Positions 31,988-41,907 of a DNA stretch of 64,000 nt are shown here, piece by piece (the first letter of the stretch is position 1; the number at the start of each line of letters is the position of its first letter). The stretch is taken from positions 248,001 to 312,000 of the forward strand of contig OY744469.1 of the NCBI GenBank assembly GCA_963556145.1, in the 5' to 3' direction. Origin of the DNA: Hygrocybe punicea (lineage: Eukaryota; Basidiomycota; Agaricomycetes; Agaricales; Hygrophoraceae). Under the pieces are notes generated by a model. The model had not been told where the DNA came from. It saw nothing but the letters and a program-made list of their open reading frames with translations, and did not search any database. A program made the translations under genes and the position numbers.

Positions 31988-34900
31988 TGAAGCGACGTGA
32001 AGCGCAAGAGGCCACGATCGCACGACTCGAGAATGATGTATACGTATGTAAACAATTTAACAACGTTTTCACCAAACTCAAAGCCCTCCGCAACGAATTG
32101 AGACAAACATCGACACCAGAGCCGAAAGAGGAAAGCAACACGTGGCGAGATACCCATGTTGCAGACAAAGAAAAGAAAACCGAACCCCAGAAAAGAAAAA
32201 CGACAATCGAATCCGAATTCAATGCGATGGAAACGATCATTGCTATTCGCTCGACCACGATGGGTTATGCCCTTGACATCTTGAATGATTGGGATATCCA
32301 TGATCAATGGACGGACAAGATTTCGCCAGGACTTGTTTTGACACTTAATCGACGACCAATCGCAGAAGCAGTACAATGGATAGTACAAAATATGCCACAA
32401 GATTTACCGCAAGAACCACGAACATTGGAACCGATACGAGCCATAGCACAAAAAGATTCCGAACTCCGTATGGCCTTATTGGTTCATGGTTTTGTCTCCG
32501 TTCCACAGGATGGACGACAATATCCCATGACAGGTTTAATTGACTGCGGATGTACTATTTGCGCTATCGACGTCGGCTACGTCAAAGCACATAACATTCC
32601 GACAAAACCATACCTGAATCCGTTCAACTCCTACATGAGTGATGGAACGCAACCAAAAACAGGACAGATCACGGAATATTGTGAGTTACAAATGCGTGTT
32701 GGCGATCATCAAGAATTACTCCGTTTTGCGGTAACAACATTGGCCAAGATGGATATTTTCCTCGGATACGATTGGTTGAAGAAGCACAACCCAGAAATTG
32801 ATTGGCGAGAAAACGAGATCAAGTTTTCTCGATGTCTTTCTGGTTGCGGAACGTCATCAATAATACGTTCAACTGAATTTGACACGGTGGTTTGGGAACG
32901 ACCCCTTTGGTTCGATCAAGTTATGGAGGAAACAATGGATCCCATACACTTTCGCTCCTTTATGACGAAGTCAACAGAACTTGCCATCAAAGCACAAGAA
33001 CAGCAAAAAGAAAAGACCTTCGAGGAATTAGTACCCGAAACATATCATGAATATCGCGATGTTTTCGAACCGTCCGGCTTCGATGAATTACCAACACGAA
33101 AACCATGGGATCACGCTATAACGCTGAAACCAGATGCACCGGATCATCATGATTGCAAATTGTATCCGTTATCACCGATCGAAAAACAAGACCTCGATAA
33201 ATTCTTAGATGAAAATCTGAAAACTGGACGAATTCGTCCTTCCAAATCACCTTACGCATCTCCTTTCTTCTTCGTATTGAAGAAAGATGCCGCCGAACGA
33301 CGACCAATTCAGGATTATCGATGGTTAAATTCATGGACAGTCGATGACAAATATCCATTACCATTGATCAATGATATAATCAATCAATTAGCCGAAGCCA
33401 AATATTTCACAAAATTGGATGTACGATGGGGATTCAACAATGTCCGTATCAAGGAAGGCGATGAACATAAAGCCGCTTTTCTGACACCAAAAGGTTTATT
33501 CGAACCGACGGTCATGTTCTTTGGTCTGAAGAATTCACCACCGACATTTCAACGATTGATGAATCACGTTTTCCGATACGAAATACGTGAAGGATGGCTA
33601 TTGGTATACATGGATGACATCTTGATTTTCTCGAAATCCCTCGAAGAAAACCAGAAACGAACGAAACAAGTTTTGAAAATCTTCCGCGAGAACAATCTTT
33701 TCTTGAAACCAAAGAAATGTACATTCGATAAGGAAAAAGTCGATTATCTTGGACTTATCGTCGGAGATGGTCAAGTCCAGATGGATCCCATCAAAACCAA
33801 TGCCATCACTGATTGGCCCGTTCCAACAAACCAAACCGAATTACAACGATTCATTGGTTTCCTGAATTTCTATCGTCGTTTCGTTGAAAACTTTTCACAG
33901 ATCGCAAGCCCATTACATAAATTGACGGGAAAAGCAAAATGGAATTGGACAGAAGAACAACAGAACGCATTCGATCGATTAAAAACCATCATTACTACCG
34001 ATCCAATCCTCGTATTACCTGTCCCCGATAAGAAATTCACCATCGAATGTGACGCATCAGATTATGCGATCGGTGCTATCCTTTCGCAAGAACAACCTGA
34101 CGGTCTTTTCCGCCCTGTCGCATACATGTCAACAACAATGACACCAGCAGAACGCAATTACCAAATCTTCGATAAAGAATTACTTGCGATTATACGAAGT
34201 TTCGAAGAATGGCGACATTTTCTCCTTGGCGCAAAAGAACAAATTGATGTCTTCACCGATCATCGAAACCTCGAATATTACCGCAAACCGCAAGATCTTA
34301 CCCGACGACAGGCTCGTTGGATCGCATTCTTGCAGGACTATAGTTTCCGTTTGTTATATCGTAAAGGATCACAAAACAAAAAAGCCGATCTCCTTTCACG
34401 ACGTGTCGATCATAAACCCAAAGAAAAAGACAATGAAGGTATGATCGGTCTTCCTGACTCATTATTTATTTTACCAGAACAAACGATCCGACAAATACTT
34501 CATGCGGCTCCTACATACGACAACATCATTTCCCTACATCACGATATTCCTACCGCAGGCCATCCTGGACGTGATAAAACGATTGAATTAATCTCACGAA
34601 CAACAACATGGCCAACCATCCGAGAAGACGTCGAACGGTACATTACTGGTTGTACCGAATGTCAACAAAACAAGCCACGGCGAGGGAAACAATTCGGACA
34701 ACTTTTCCCTCACGATGTACCACCGTATAATTGGCATACAATTTCTGTCGATATGATTGGCCCTTTACCTGAATCACATGGTTTTGACGCCATCTTGGTT
34801 ATCGTTGACAAACGATCAAAACATCCGATCTTCATCGCCACGAATACAACGTTGACATCAGAAGGATGGGCACGCTTATTCCGGGATTACGTCTTCAAAC

Positions 34901-36264
34901 GTTTTGGCATGCCCCGCTTCATCATCTCTGATCGCGGCTCGGTCTTCGTTTCACGTTTTATCACTGAATTGTATTCCTTGATCGGTATCAAAGGACGTCC
35001 AACAACAGCATATCATCCACGCGCTGATGGACAAACAGAACGAATGAATCAAGAACTCGAAATTTTTCTTCGTTTCTTCACCAATTACCGACAAGACGAT
35101 TGGCACGAATGGCTCGCCCTTGCCGAATTCGCGTTAGCCAATCGCGAATCATCCGCGATTAAGACTTCCCCTTTCTTCGCCACACAAGGACAACATCCTT
35201 GGACCGGTCTCGACGTCGACAAGCATACTCCTATCGCAAACGAAGCCGTTAACGATTTCATTACGCGAATGAAATCAGTACAACAGAAAATAGGCGAAAT
35301 TGCGGACGTTACAAGACAAACCATGAAGGATAAGTATGACAGTCATGTCAAGAAAATTGTCTTCTCTCCTGGTGATAAAGTCTGGCTAAATGGAAAAAAT
35401 CTGACTACAGATCGTCCGAATAAGAAACTTGACAATCAAAAATTCGGTCCTTTCACCGTTCTCGACAAAATCGGATCATCGTCTTACAAGTTGAAATTAC
35501 CGAAAACCTGGAAGATCTTTCCCATATTCAACGTCGCTCTCCTCTCGCCATTCCAACCGCCTTCCTCCTCCATACAACAAAAATACCATCTTCGACCACC
35601 TCCTGATATCATCGACAACGACGATCATTACGAAATAGAACATGTTCTTGACTCCCGCATACGTCGCAACAAACTATATTACTTAGTACATTGGCTCGAT
35701 TATCCTCGTGACGAAGATTCCTGGATCCCTGCATCCGAAACCGCATATTGCCAGGATCTCGTCAACGATTTCCATAAATTACATCCCCGCGCCCCTTCAT
35801 CTTTATCCCTTCGTTCTCTTTTTACTCTTCCCCCTTCCGTTATCCCTCCTTTCTCTTCCTCATCTATTTTGCTTGCGATTTACCCACACAATGCCGCCCT
35901 CATCCATAATGGTTCAAAAAACCATGAATTCCGCAAATACCTGTTTCCCCCTGGCATCACTCACGCATATCTCTACGAAACCGCTCCCGTTGATGCCATC
36001 ACATCCATCATCGAAATCTCCTCTCCCGTCATCGCTCCTGCCCAACTCACCGATATCACCGGCATTGGCAATCTTGACTTTAATTCCCGCAAAAAACCCT
36101 GTCCTTACGCTTTCCCTATTGTTCATCTTTATCACCTTCCCTCACCAATCCCCTCCGCCGCCCTTTCTCACGACTACGATATTTCGACACCGCATCGTTT
36201 TTCCCTTCTCCCTTCTTCTTTTACCCACGATCATCCCGTTAACCCCGATCACCTCGTGTTTTAA
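31984..36264 (+). CDS. Element B Pol: protease, RT, RNase H, integrase, chromodomain, ASCH-like domain
   Basis: 1426 codons; translation is expected by frameshift from gag, since the first codon is TTG and the first ATG is 31987. Protease: GLIDCGCTICAID (about residue 187; DCG instead of DS/TG). RT: QDYRWLN, TKLDVRWGF, LVYMDDILIFS (about 541). RNase H: IECDASDYAIGA, FTDHRNLEY, KADLLSRR. Integrase: GHPGRDKTIEL and CTECQQNK (zinc site), SVDMIGPLP, ISDRGSVFVS, RADGQTERMNQEL (D-D-E). Chromodomain at about 1217-1265 (EIEHVLDSRIRRNKLYYLVH, WLDYPRDEDSWIP), which tethers integration to chromatin marks in chromoviruses. Residues about 1293-1418 carry the same extra domain as Element A (LLAIYPHNAALI, HEFRKY, LYETAPVDAIT, PIVHLYHLP, PHRFSLLPSSF). 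Confidence 0.95.
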   Translation: MMKRREAQEATIARLENDVYVCKQFNNVFTKLKALRNELRQTSTPEPKEESNTWRDTHVADKEKKTEPQKRKTTIESEFNAMETIIAIRSTTMGYALDILNDWDIHDQWTDKISPGLVLTLNRRPIAEAVQWIVQNMPQDLPQEPRTLEPIRAIAQKDSELRMALLVHGFVSVPQDGRQYPMTGLIDCGCTICAIDVGYVKAHNIPTKPYLNPFNSYMSDGTQPKTGQITEYCELQMRVGDHQELLRFAVTTLAKMDIFLGYDWLKKHNPEIDWRENEIKFSRCLSGCGTSSIIRSTEFDTVVWERPLWFDQVMEETMDPIHFRSFMTKSTELAIKAQEQQKEKTFEELVPETYHEYRDVFEPSGFDELPTRKPWDHAITLKPDAPDHHDCKLYPLSPIEKQDLDKFLDENLKTGRIRPSKSPYASPFFFVLKKDAAERRPIQDYRWLNSWTVDDKYPLPLINDIINQLAEAKYFTKLDVRWGFNNVRIKEGDEHKAAFLTPKGLFEPTVMFFGLKNSPPTFQRLMNHVFRYEIREGWLLVYMDDILIFSKSLEENQKRTKQVLKIFRENNLFLKPKKCTFDKEKVDYLGLIVGDGQVQMDPIKTNAITDWPVPTNQTELQRFIGFLNFYRRFVENFSQIASPLHKLTGKAKWNWTEEQQNAFDRLKTIITTDPILVLPVPDKKFTIECDASDYAIGAILSQEQPDGLFRPVAYMSTTMTPAERNYQIFDKELLAIIRSFEEWRHFLLGAKEQIDVFTDHRNLEYYRKPQDLTRRQARWIAFLQDYSFRLLYRKGSQNKKADLLSRRVDHKPKEKDNEGMIGLPDSLFILPEQTIRQILHAAPTYDNIISLHHDIPTAGHPGRDKTIELISRTTTWPTIREDVERYITGCTECQQNKPRRGKQFGQLFPHDVPPYNWHTISVDMIGPLPESHGFDAILVIVDKRSKHPIFIATNTTLTSEGWARLFRDYVFKRFGMPRFIISDRGSVFVSRFITELYSLIGIKGRPTTAYHPRADGQTERMNQELEIFLRFFTNYRQDDWHEWLALAEFALANRESSAIKTSPFFATQGQHPWTGLDVDKHTPIANEAVNDFITRMKSVQQKIGEIADVTRQTMKDKYDSHVKKIVFSPGDKVWLNGKNLTTDRPNKKLDNQKFGPFTVLDKIGSSSYKLKLPKTWKIFPIFNVALLSPFQPPSSSIQQKYHLRPPPDIIDNDDHYEIEHVLDSRIRRNKLYYLVHWLDYPRDEDSWIPASETAYCQDLVNDFHKLHPRAPSSLSLRSLFTLPPSVIPPFSSSSILLAIYPHNAALIHNGSKNHEFRKYLFPPGITHAYLYETAPVDAITSIIEISSPVIAPAQLTDITGIGNLDFNSRKKPCPYAFPIVHLYHLPSPIPSAALSHDYDISTPHRFSLLPSSFTHDHPVNPDHLVF

Positions 36265-36347
36265 ATACCTGCCCTAATCTTTCTCTTTTGTATATATCAT
36301 CTGTTTTCCTCTCTTTCCCTTCCTTCGCTCTTTGCCTTCTTCCCTCT

Positions 36348-37109
36348 ATGTCTGCCTCCGCTGTTTATCTTCCTTCCTCACCTTACTTTCGTCACCTTCC
36401 TCCTCGCTTCCGTATCCCTCGTTCGAAACGACGTCTCTGTGGCCGCGATGTTCGCTTCGCCGTCGACCTAATGCCTCCTTCTTCGTTCGGCTCCATCCAC
36501 CTCACGTCTGACATCGCTCATCTCGGCGTTGACCTCTTCTTCGCCCCCCGTACGTTTTACTCCGTGCGTCCCATTGGCCCTCCCCGTCCTGCTGTTCCAC
36601 CGACTGTCCCTGTCTGGTTCACCGATGACCCCGTCGATCCGTACCGCGAGTTCATCGATTGCGCCGCCGTGTTTGATTCCGTTTTCCCTCCGGTTAATCG
36701 GGACGATTCCCCTTGTTCCGGGGGTATTGTTACCTTTTACCCCGATCTAACCCCCGTTTCTGACCCCAACTCTGACACCACGTCACAAAACAACGTCATA
36801 GCTTGGGTCCAAAACATCATCGACGACAATCAACGACGATATCCAAATCCACATGACTATCCTCATCATCCGATTGCCGCCGATGCATCATACACGTTGG
36901 TACAAGCCCTTAATAATACCGCGCAGCACAATCACCGAATCAGCTGTCTGCTGACACCGGACATGCAACGTAGCCGATGGCCACCACGTTGGCACCCTAA
37001 AACGCACAGACCACGAAGCACACGAAGACGCCGTTCATCTCGGAGCTTATCCTCGACGCAGCCACGCATGACGAAGAAGCCAACCCTAAAGTCGTTCGAT
37101 AGTATTTAG
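36348..37109 (+). CDS. Element B third ORF, 253 aa, overlapping the 3' LTR
   Basis: Starts at ATG 36348, 83 bp after pol, and ends inside the 3' LTR U3. N-terminus is Pro/Arg-rich (SPYFRHLPPRFRIPRSKRRL), the centre acidic and Pro-rich (PAVPPTVPVWFTDDPVDPYR), the C-terminus strongly basic (RSTRRRRSSRSLSS). The basic tail is encoded within the LTR, so the 5' LTR (30315-30546) repeats it. The layout, Pro-rich then basic, resembles the third ORF of Element A, without clear sequence identity. No membrane segment. Function unknown. Coding sequence reaching through U3 up to just before the putative transcript start recalls nef or sag genes of retroviruses in position only. Confidence 0.6.
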   Translation: MSASAVYLPSSPYFRHLPPRFRIPRSKRRLCGRDVRFAVDLMPPSSFGSIHLTSDIAHLGVDLFFAPRTFYSVRPIGPPRPAVPPTVPVWFTDDPVDPYREFIDCAAVFDSVFPPVNRDDSPCSGGIVTFYPDLTPVSDPNSDTTSQNNVIAWVQNIIDDNQRRYPNPHDYPHHPIAADASYTLVQALNNTAQHNHRISCLLTPDMQRSRWPPRWHPKTHRPRSTRRRRSSRSLSSTQPRMTKKPTLKSFDSI

Positions 37110-37289
37110 TCACGGACAATTGTAGTCAGTAACCTTAAGTTTAGTCTAGCTACTCTTCCCCCGATTGCTACCAGACACCCAGACCCCTCCCTTTTCTTAC
37201 ATTTGTTTGTACCCACTCCTCGCTTTATATATCATCCTCGTTTGGTTCTTTGTTGCCGGAGTCCGCTATAAGAACAGCGATCCGTAACA
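36728..37289 (+). repeat. Element B 3' LTR
   Basis: The right end (CGATCCGTAACA, 37289) is firm. 36878-37289 matches the visible 5' LTR. The start is proposed at TGTTACC (36728), after the purine-rich CCGGGGGTAT, because related LTRs begin TGTTAC; the gap prevents confirmation. Confidence 0.65.
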
Positions 37290-37656
37290 TGACGTTAGTC
37301 AGGGGTTTGTTTCAATTCAGGTTCCAGGATTGGGCTTGAGCAATTATTATGGATAAACCATAAATAATTCGCAGGGCGGCAGTCTTGAGGTTGACCATTC
37401 GGAGTATTCAACATTCGTTCAGGGGTCCGGGTGGCTAGTGTACATCAACAGATTTCAGGTCTGCATCAGTAACAGGCTAGCATCGTTCGTTCGTCCATTC
37501 GTGTGGGGTCAGGGTTGAGGGATGGATAAAGTCGGGAGGAGGAGAAGAGGAAGAGGGTGTAGGGGAGGACGAGGGAGAGATTCGGAAGAGAGGAGGGGGT
37601 TCATTCGTTCATGTCGAAAGTTGAATGTCGGGGGAGTTGGGAAACGTTTAGTCTTT
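37290..37656. other. Unassigned 367 bp between Element B and a family C LTR
   Basis: No gene. Contains GA-rich low-complexity sequence (37530-37600) and repeated CATTCGTTC-like words. Neither end shows a target duplication with its neighbour. Confidence 0.4.
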
Positions 37657-39324
37657 TGTTACGGATCGCTTCTGCAGCGGGCTCCGGCAACAATCAACTT
37701 AACTGGGGATCGGTTTTCAGAGGAAAGAAGAGCAGTTTCATTGTTGCTTATAACTAAGACAACACTGCTACAAGTGGGGGGGGGTCAAGGTCTAATGTCA
37801 TTGCGAGCCGTGGGGGTTACCCAAGACAAGGGGTCTGCCCCAAGAACCAGACTAAACGTAAAGAAAGGAAAAGAAGAAAAAGTCCGAACCAACAACAAGA
37901 ACAGTATATATAGTGACTGGTCTTGAGGGGAGGTAAATAGAAATACAACCATGAAGCCACAACATGTCCAACTCTACCATGTGTTCACCATGAGGCGTAC
38001 ATGAGGCGTCCTCATGTCGATGTTCTCGCGATCCAACTGGAGGCCCGGGTGTCGTTGAGGATAGAAGAGGTCCGGATGACTCGGATGATTTGTCATCGGA
38101 TCATGTGACATGCAGAATTGCCAATTCGGGGTCTACACTTGCTGTAACGGGCAAGTGTGCAGTTTGGCAAGTGCATTGCACGGTCGGGTCGAAGATGGGT
38201 ATCGTCCAGTGTGGGGTTGGTGAAGAGAGTGTCTTGAGGTAGCGTGGATATAGTGGCAAGGTTGGTATGAAAGAAAATGAAGGAATGTATAGAGGAAAAA
38301 ACCAACTAGGACAGTGGGCTAGTCGAGGTCAGACATGTGAACAGCATAAGCTGTACCGGATGACGATGTCTGTGTCAATGACGTATCGAGGGGCGGTGTC
38401 TTGTCCTGTGTGTGGAACAATGTGGTCCACCTGATGTCGGTATTTGTCCAAGAAAGGGTATCATTGTAAACGAGTGTGGGAGGTATCAAGATTATAGATG
38501 GAAAAGGATAAATGAACGTGGGTCCAGGTTTCGAGTCATGGCATGAGTGACAAGCTGTGGGAACAAGTCGTCGGGTACTGCATTGAAGCGGTGTCGTGCG
38601 AACAATATACGATAGGGGTTGGTTCACTGTTTGGGAAGTCGTATGGTCTGTGGTCGAAGTCCAAAAGAATGTGCTTCGGCAATGGTCGGATTAGAGAGAA
38701 CAGTGAAATGTCTTGTGATCGGGGATTGTTCAGAGTTCGCATGCAGGTGAGGAATGTCGTCGGATCGTCAGGGAGGACAATGGTGGGCACAGGGTACGAA
38801 TATGGAAACCAAATATCCGGGAATGGCAATTGTCAATTATGTGTCGATATATTGTCGAGGTGGAAGTCAGAAGTATCAATGGCGGAAGGGTTTCGGTGCC
38901 GATGCCAAAGATAGATCATAACAAGGTAGAAACCGATCAGGAAGGTGATGGCAATGCTGCCAATAACAATTACGGTAATGAGCTGTGTCGGGAGTACAGC
39001 CATTGTGATCAGTTTGTCGTGGGATAGCGTAAACAAGATATCGAAGGGAAAAGACAATGTCGGTGACGTCCATCGGCAAGGAGACTATTCGGGTACAACA
39101 AGGTCACGTGGGAGATGTCCATGGTCGGTCTGGATTGTTCTAGAAGAAGGGGCAAAAAGAGAACAAGAATAAGAAAATACAAGGATGTCCAAATGAAGAA
39201 ACAATGACGTTGAAAGGAAGACAAAGGACAAAAAGAAATGAAAAAGGAAGGTGTGCAATGCAGAATCGTCATGGTGGGTAACGGAATGGGCATCGGGGTT
39301 GGAAGCGGAGTTGGAAACGTAACA
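37657..39324 (-). repeat. Family C LTR, copy 3
   Basis: 1668 bp from TGTTACGG to AACGTAACA, minus orientation. The flanking pentamers (TCTTT and TATGT) do not match, unlike copies 1, 2 and 4, so it may be one LTR of a rearranged element or a recombination product. Confidence 0.85.
38833..39003 (-). CDS. LTR-encoded transmembrane microprotein (family C copy 3)
   Basis: 56 aa starting MAVLPTQLITVIVIGSIAI, same start, length and stop as the other copies, followed in frame by TGA CAA TTG and an open stretch to 38536 (PDIWFPYSYPVPTIVLPDD). The nearly unchanged hydrophobic core against many third-position changes suggests past selection on the protein. Confidence 0.55.
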   Translation of the reverse strand: MAVLPTQLITVIVIGSIAITFLIGFYLVMIYLWHRHRNPSAIDTSDFHLDNISTHN

Positions 39325-39329
39325 TATGT

Positions 39330-39437
39330 TAAGTGAGTGGTGTAAACCTGTACCCAATAAGGGTCCGGTTTTAACGGTTTCGGGTATGGTGTTCAAAAAA
39401 TTGACCCGCGGTATACCCATACCATACCCTACACTTA
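39330..39437. repeat. Short hAT-like MITE
   Basis: Begins TAAGTGAGTGGTGTAAACC and ends CCATACCCTACACTTA, resembling the termini of the hAT-like element at 58842-61204 (TAGTGAGTGGCATGGGTA). The left flank is cut by the family C LTR, so no target duplication can be checked. Confidence 0.4.
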
Positions 39438-39850
39438 GTGTTGCCTACACTCAGCATTACATAATTTGGGACCAAGGCCATAAAGGAGAAAACACTCTTA
39501 GGCCCAACAGTCTGTCTCAGAGGATGTGTACATCTCTCTCAGGAAATTAAATTAAATTCAATCAATTAAATACCTAAAATGGAATAAATTACAGTGGATT
39601 CAGAAAAGCTTGTCGCAAACAGAACAAAAAAATGAATGACTGACCAGTAGTCACTGACATGTGGTTAACCTGCCTGATTAGGAAGTAAACTTATAATTAA
39701 TCTCACAAAATACTGTCGGCATTTACATTAGGGTTGAACAAGGGTCTGGAGGGGTCTGAAAGGGGTTTGCCCATAACTCAAGAGGTCCTCATTGTGGAAA
39801 ATCTGATATTTTTATGACAGATGTGTGGCAATTAGCTCAACAAACACCCT
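39438..39850. other. Non-coding AT-rich stretch
   Basis: No gene or repeat boundary recognised. Confidence 0.4.
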
Positions 39851-40777
39851 CTTACATATTACAGCCATTTTAGTAATTCATGGCACTCGCAGCTTTTTTT
39901 TTTTTCAATTGAGAAATTTTGACACAGTGGAATTTCAAGTGCTGAATCTTGTATCTCATGAAATACTGCATGGATTGAGATGGTTATAGAGGGAAAGTTG
40001 TACTATTCTTTAAGGGCTACGTACTGCTGTAATTAGATTTGGACAATATTTAGTATATGGTGAGCTGTGGATGAACTAAAAGGTAAACAAGTATTTTTTG
40101 ATATCCAAAAGGGTATTATCAAATTAAGCTGTCAGATGAAGTCCTGTGAAGAAGATTGTAGGGAGAAACTTGTTTAGTTTTTCAAGGGCTAGAAGTACAT
40201 ATACCGTGTTTTCCCTCATTTTTGTCCTTTGACCCAATATTGCTTGTACCATATTAGGATTGAAATATTACATGAATTCCAAATGTTGGCCCAATGGACA
40301 AAAATGAAGGAAAACATGGTATATGTACTTCTAGCCCTTGAAAAACATTGGGCCAACATTTGGAATTCATGTAATATTTCAATCCTAATATGGTACAAGC
40401 AATATTGGGTCAAAGGACAAAAATGAGGGAAAACACGGTATATGTACTTCTAGCCCTTGAAAAACTAAACAAGTTTCTCCCTACAATCTTCTTCACGGGA
40501 CTTCATCTGACAGCTTAATTTGATAATACCCTTTTGGATGTCAAAAAATACTTGTTTACCTTTTAGTTCATCCACAGCTCAACATATACTAAATATTGTC
40601 CAAATCTAATTACAGCAGTATGTAGCCCTTAAAGAATAGTACAACTTTCCATCTCAATCCATGCAGTATTTCATGAGACACAAGATTCAGCACTTGAAAT
40701 TCCACTAAGTCAAAATTTCTCAATTGAAAACAAAAAAACACTGCAAGTGCCATGAATTACTAAAACAGCTGTAAGAT
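39851..40777. repeat. Foldback element 1 (long palindrome)
   Basis: Arms 39851-40296 and 40346-40777 are inverted copies with about 90 percent or better identity by eye, around a 49-nt loop. The loop repeats an inner piece of the right arm (GGACAAAAATGA... at 40297 and 40409). ORFs read the same on both strands as an effect of the palindrome. The inner motif CCTTGAAAAA with CTAGAAGTACATATACCG is related to foldback 2. Confidence 0.85.
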
Positions 40778-40934
40778 AAGCTTTTCATATTTTCTATCAA
40801 AGTATTATATTGTGCACACAATTTCATGCACTGTAGTTGCACTTGCAACAAATATTATGTAATCAGCTGTAAAGCCTACCTACCCTTCTCCTCCACCTGT
40901 CTCCTCTCCCCTCGACTGTGATTGTAAACAAAAT

Positions 40935-41837
40935 TCAATCCTCTTCGAGGGTCATCAGCAGAGCCAACGTATCGATGTTGAGATCATCAAACACCGGACC
41001 CAACGTTTCAGATCCTCCCTGTAGTGGCTTTTCCGGATCGAATAGAACGGGGTCATCCTTGCCACTCAATTTCAGTGGCCATCTCCTTGGGTCTAGGGAC
41101 CATCCAACAGACGCATGAACGTCGAAGACAGCGGAGAATTTCGTCGCCACTGAACCCATACCCACGATGATTGCGGTTCGCACTTTGGGTGGTATGCCGT
41201 AGATGCCATCTGGGTGGTCAGGGTTCTCGACGATGGACCATACGACTCGTGACGGTGGATTGCCGCGTTCTGTACCCTGGATCATCAGCCTATAGCCCTT
41301 CGTGGAATCCGAGGTTCGACTGATTGCGGGCGTGAAGGATGTGGAGGCAAGCGAGGGCCCAAGGGAGAGCGATGCGGATATGTTACGAGTCGAAGTCACT
41401 TTGGCTGTAGATAACGCTCCAACCGAATTGTGAGGAGAGAAGGATAGGATGCGTAGTTGATTCTTCGAATTTGGTTGAGTGGTGGAGGCAAATTTGACTG
41501 CGATGCTCGCAGTGCGGAAACGGTGTTTCCTGGGGTTTGAAGGGTGAAAGTTGAAAGTCGTAACTAACAGACACGCTTCTTGGCCATGATAGGTCCCATA
41601 TTGCACAGTATCGAAACGTGCAGAGAGACTGCATCATTCAAATCAGAATACGGCTCGGAGGATGGGATGAAAAGCGGACACAAACTAGGTGTCGTGGATT
41701 TCCTCCTCCGTTATGAGGTCCCTTGTCCCAGTATCTCCAGGGATGTTATATGTGGCAAGTTGCCCTTGTTCGTCTTTGTCGGTCTCCAAGGAAAAGCGCA
41801 GCAGGGCCCCGTCTGGCTCGGTGCTGATGGCGTTCAT
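40935..41837 (-). CDS. Uncharacterised 281-aa protein divergent from TPR-CHAT gene
   Basis: CDS is complement(join(40935..41628,41686..41837)). A 57-nt intron (GTTTGT...ATGCAG) restores one frame of 846 nt from ATG at 41837. N-terminus MNAISTEPDGALLRFSLETD; body with alternating hydrophobic residues (FRTASIAVKFAST, LRILSFSPHNSVG, RLMIQGTERG, VVWSIVENPDHPDGIYGIPP, VFDVHASVGWSLDPRRWPLK) suggesting a beta-rich fold; acidic end LLMTLEED. No signal peptide or membrane helix. I do not recognise the family. Its ATG is 70 bp from that of the TPR-CHAT gene, so they share a promoter region. Partner, substrate or regulator of the CHAT protease are possible roles, as in protease/effector pairs of fungal cell-death loci; that is inference only. 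Confidence 0.8.
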
Positions 41838-41907
41838 TCTGACAGGTGTCGTTTCAGGCACAGAAAGCTAAAACTGGCTTGCACCCGCCAGTCAAGCGCT
41901 GAAGGCC
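41838..41907. promoter_or_regulatory. 70-bp bidirectional promoter region
   Basis: Only 70 bp separate the two divergent ATGs (41837 minus, 41908 plus). The 5' UTRs must overlap or be very short. No clear TATA is visible. The arrangement predicts co-expression. Confidence 0.5.

Larger units (their letters stand above)
30315..37289 (+). mobile_element. Element B: Ty3/Gypsy chromovirus-like retrotransposon
   Basis: Two LTRs (first truncated by the gap) enclose gag (30973), a zinc-knuckle segment, and a 1426-codon pol with protease, RT, RNase H, integrase, chromodomain and an ASCH-like C-terminus, followed by a third ORF that runs into the 3' LTR. Only one frameshift, at a C4 run in gag, mars it. 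No target duplication can be seen: the left edge is hidden and the right flank is TGACG. GC content is higher and more even than Element A. Confidence 0.93.

Noticed and set aside
40216..40426. Two 65-codon ORFs with nearly the same protein on opposite strands
   Set aside because: A direct effect of the palindrome, not genes.
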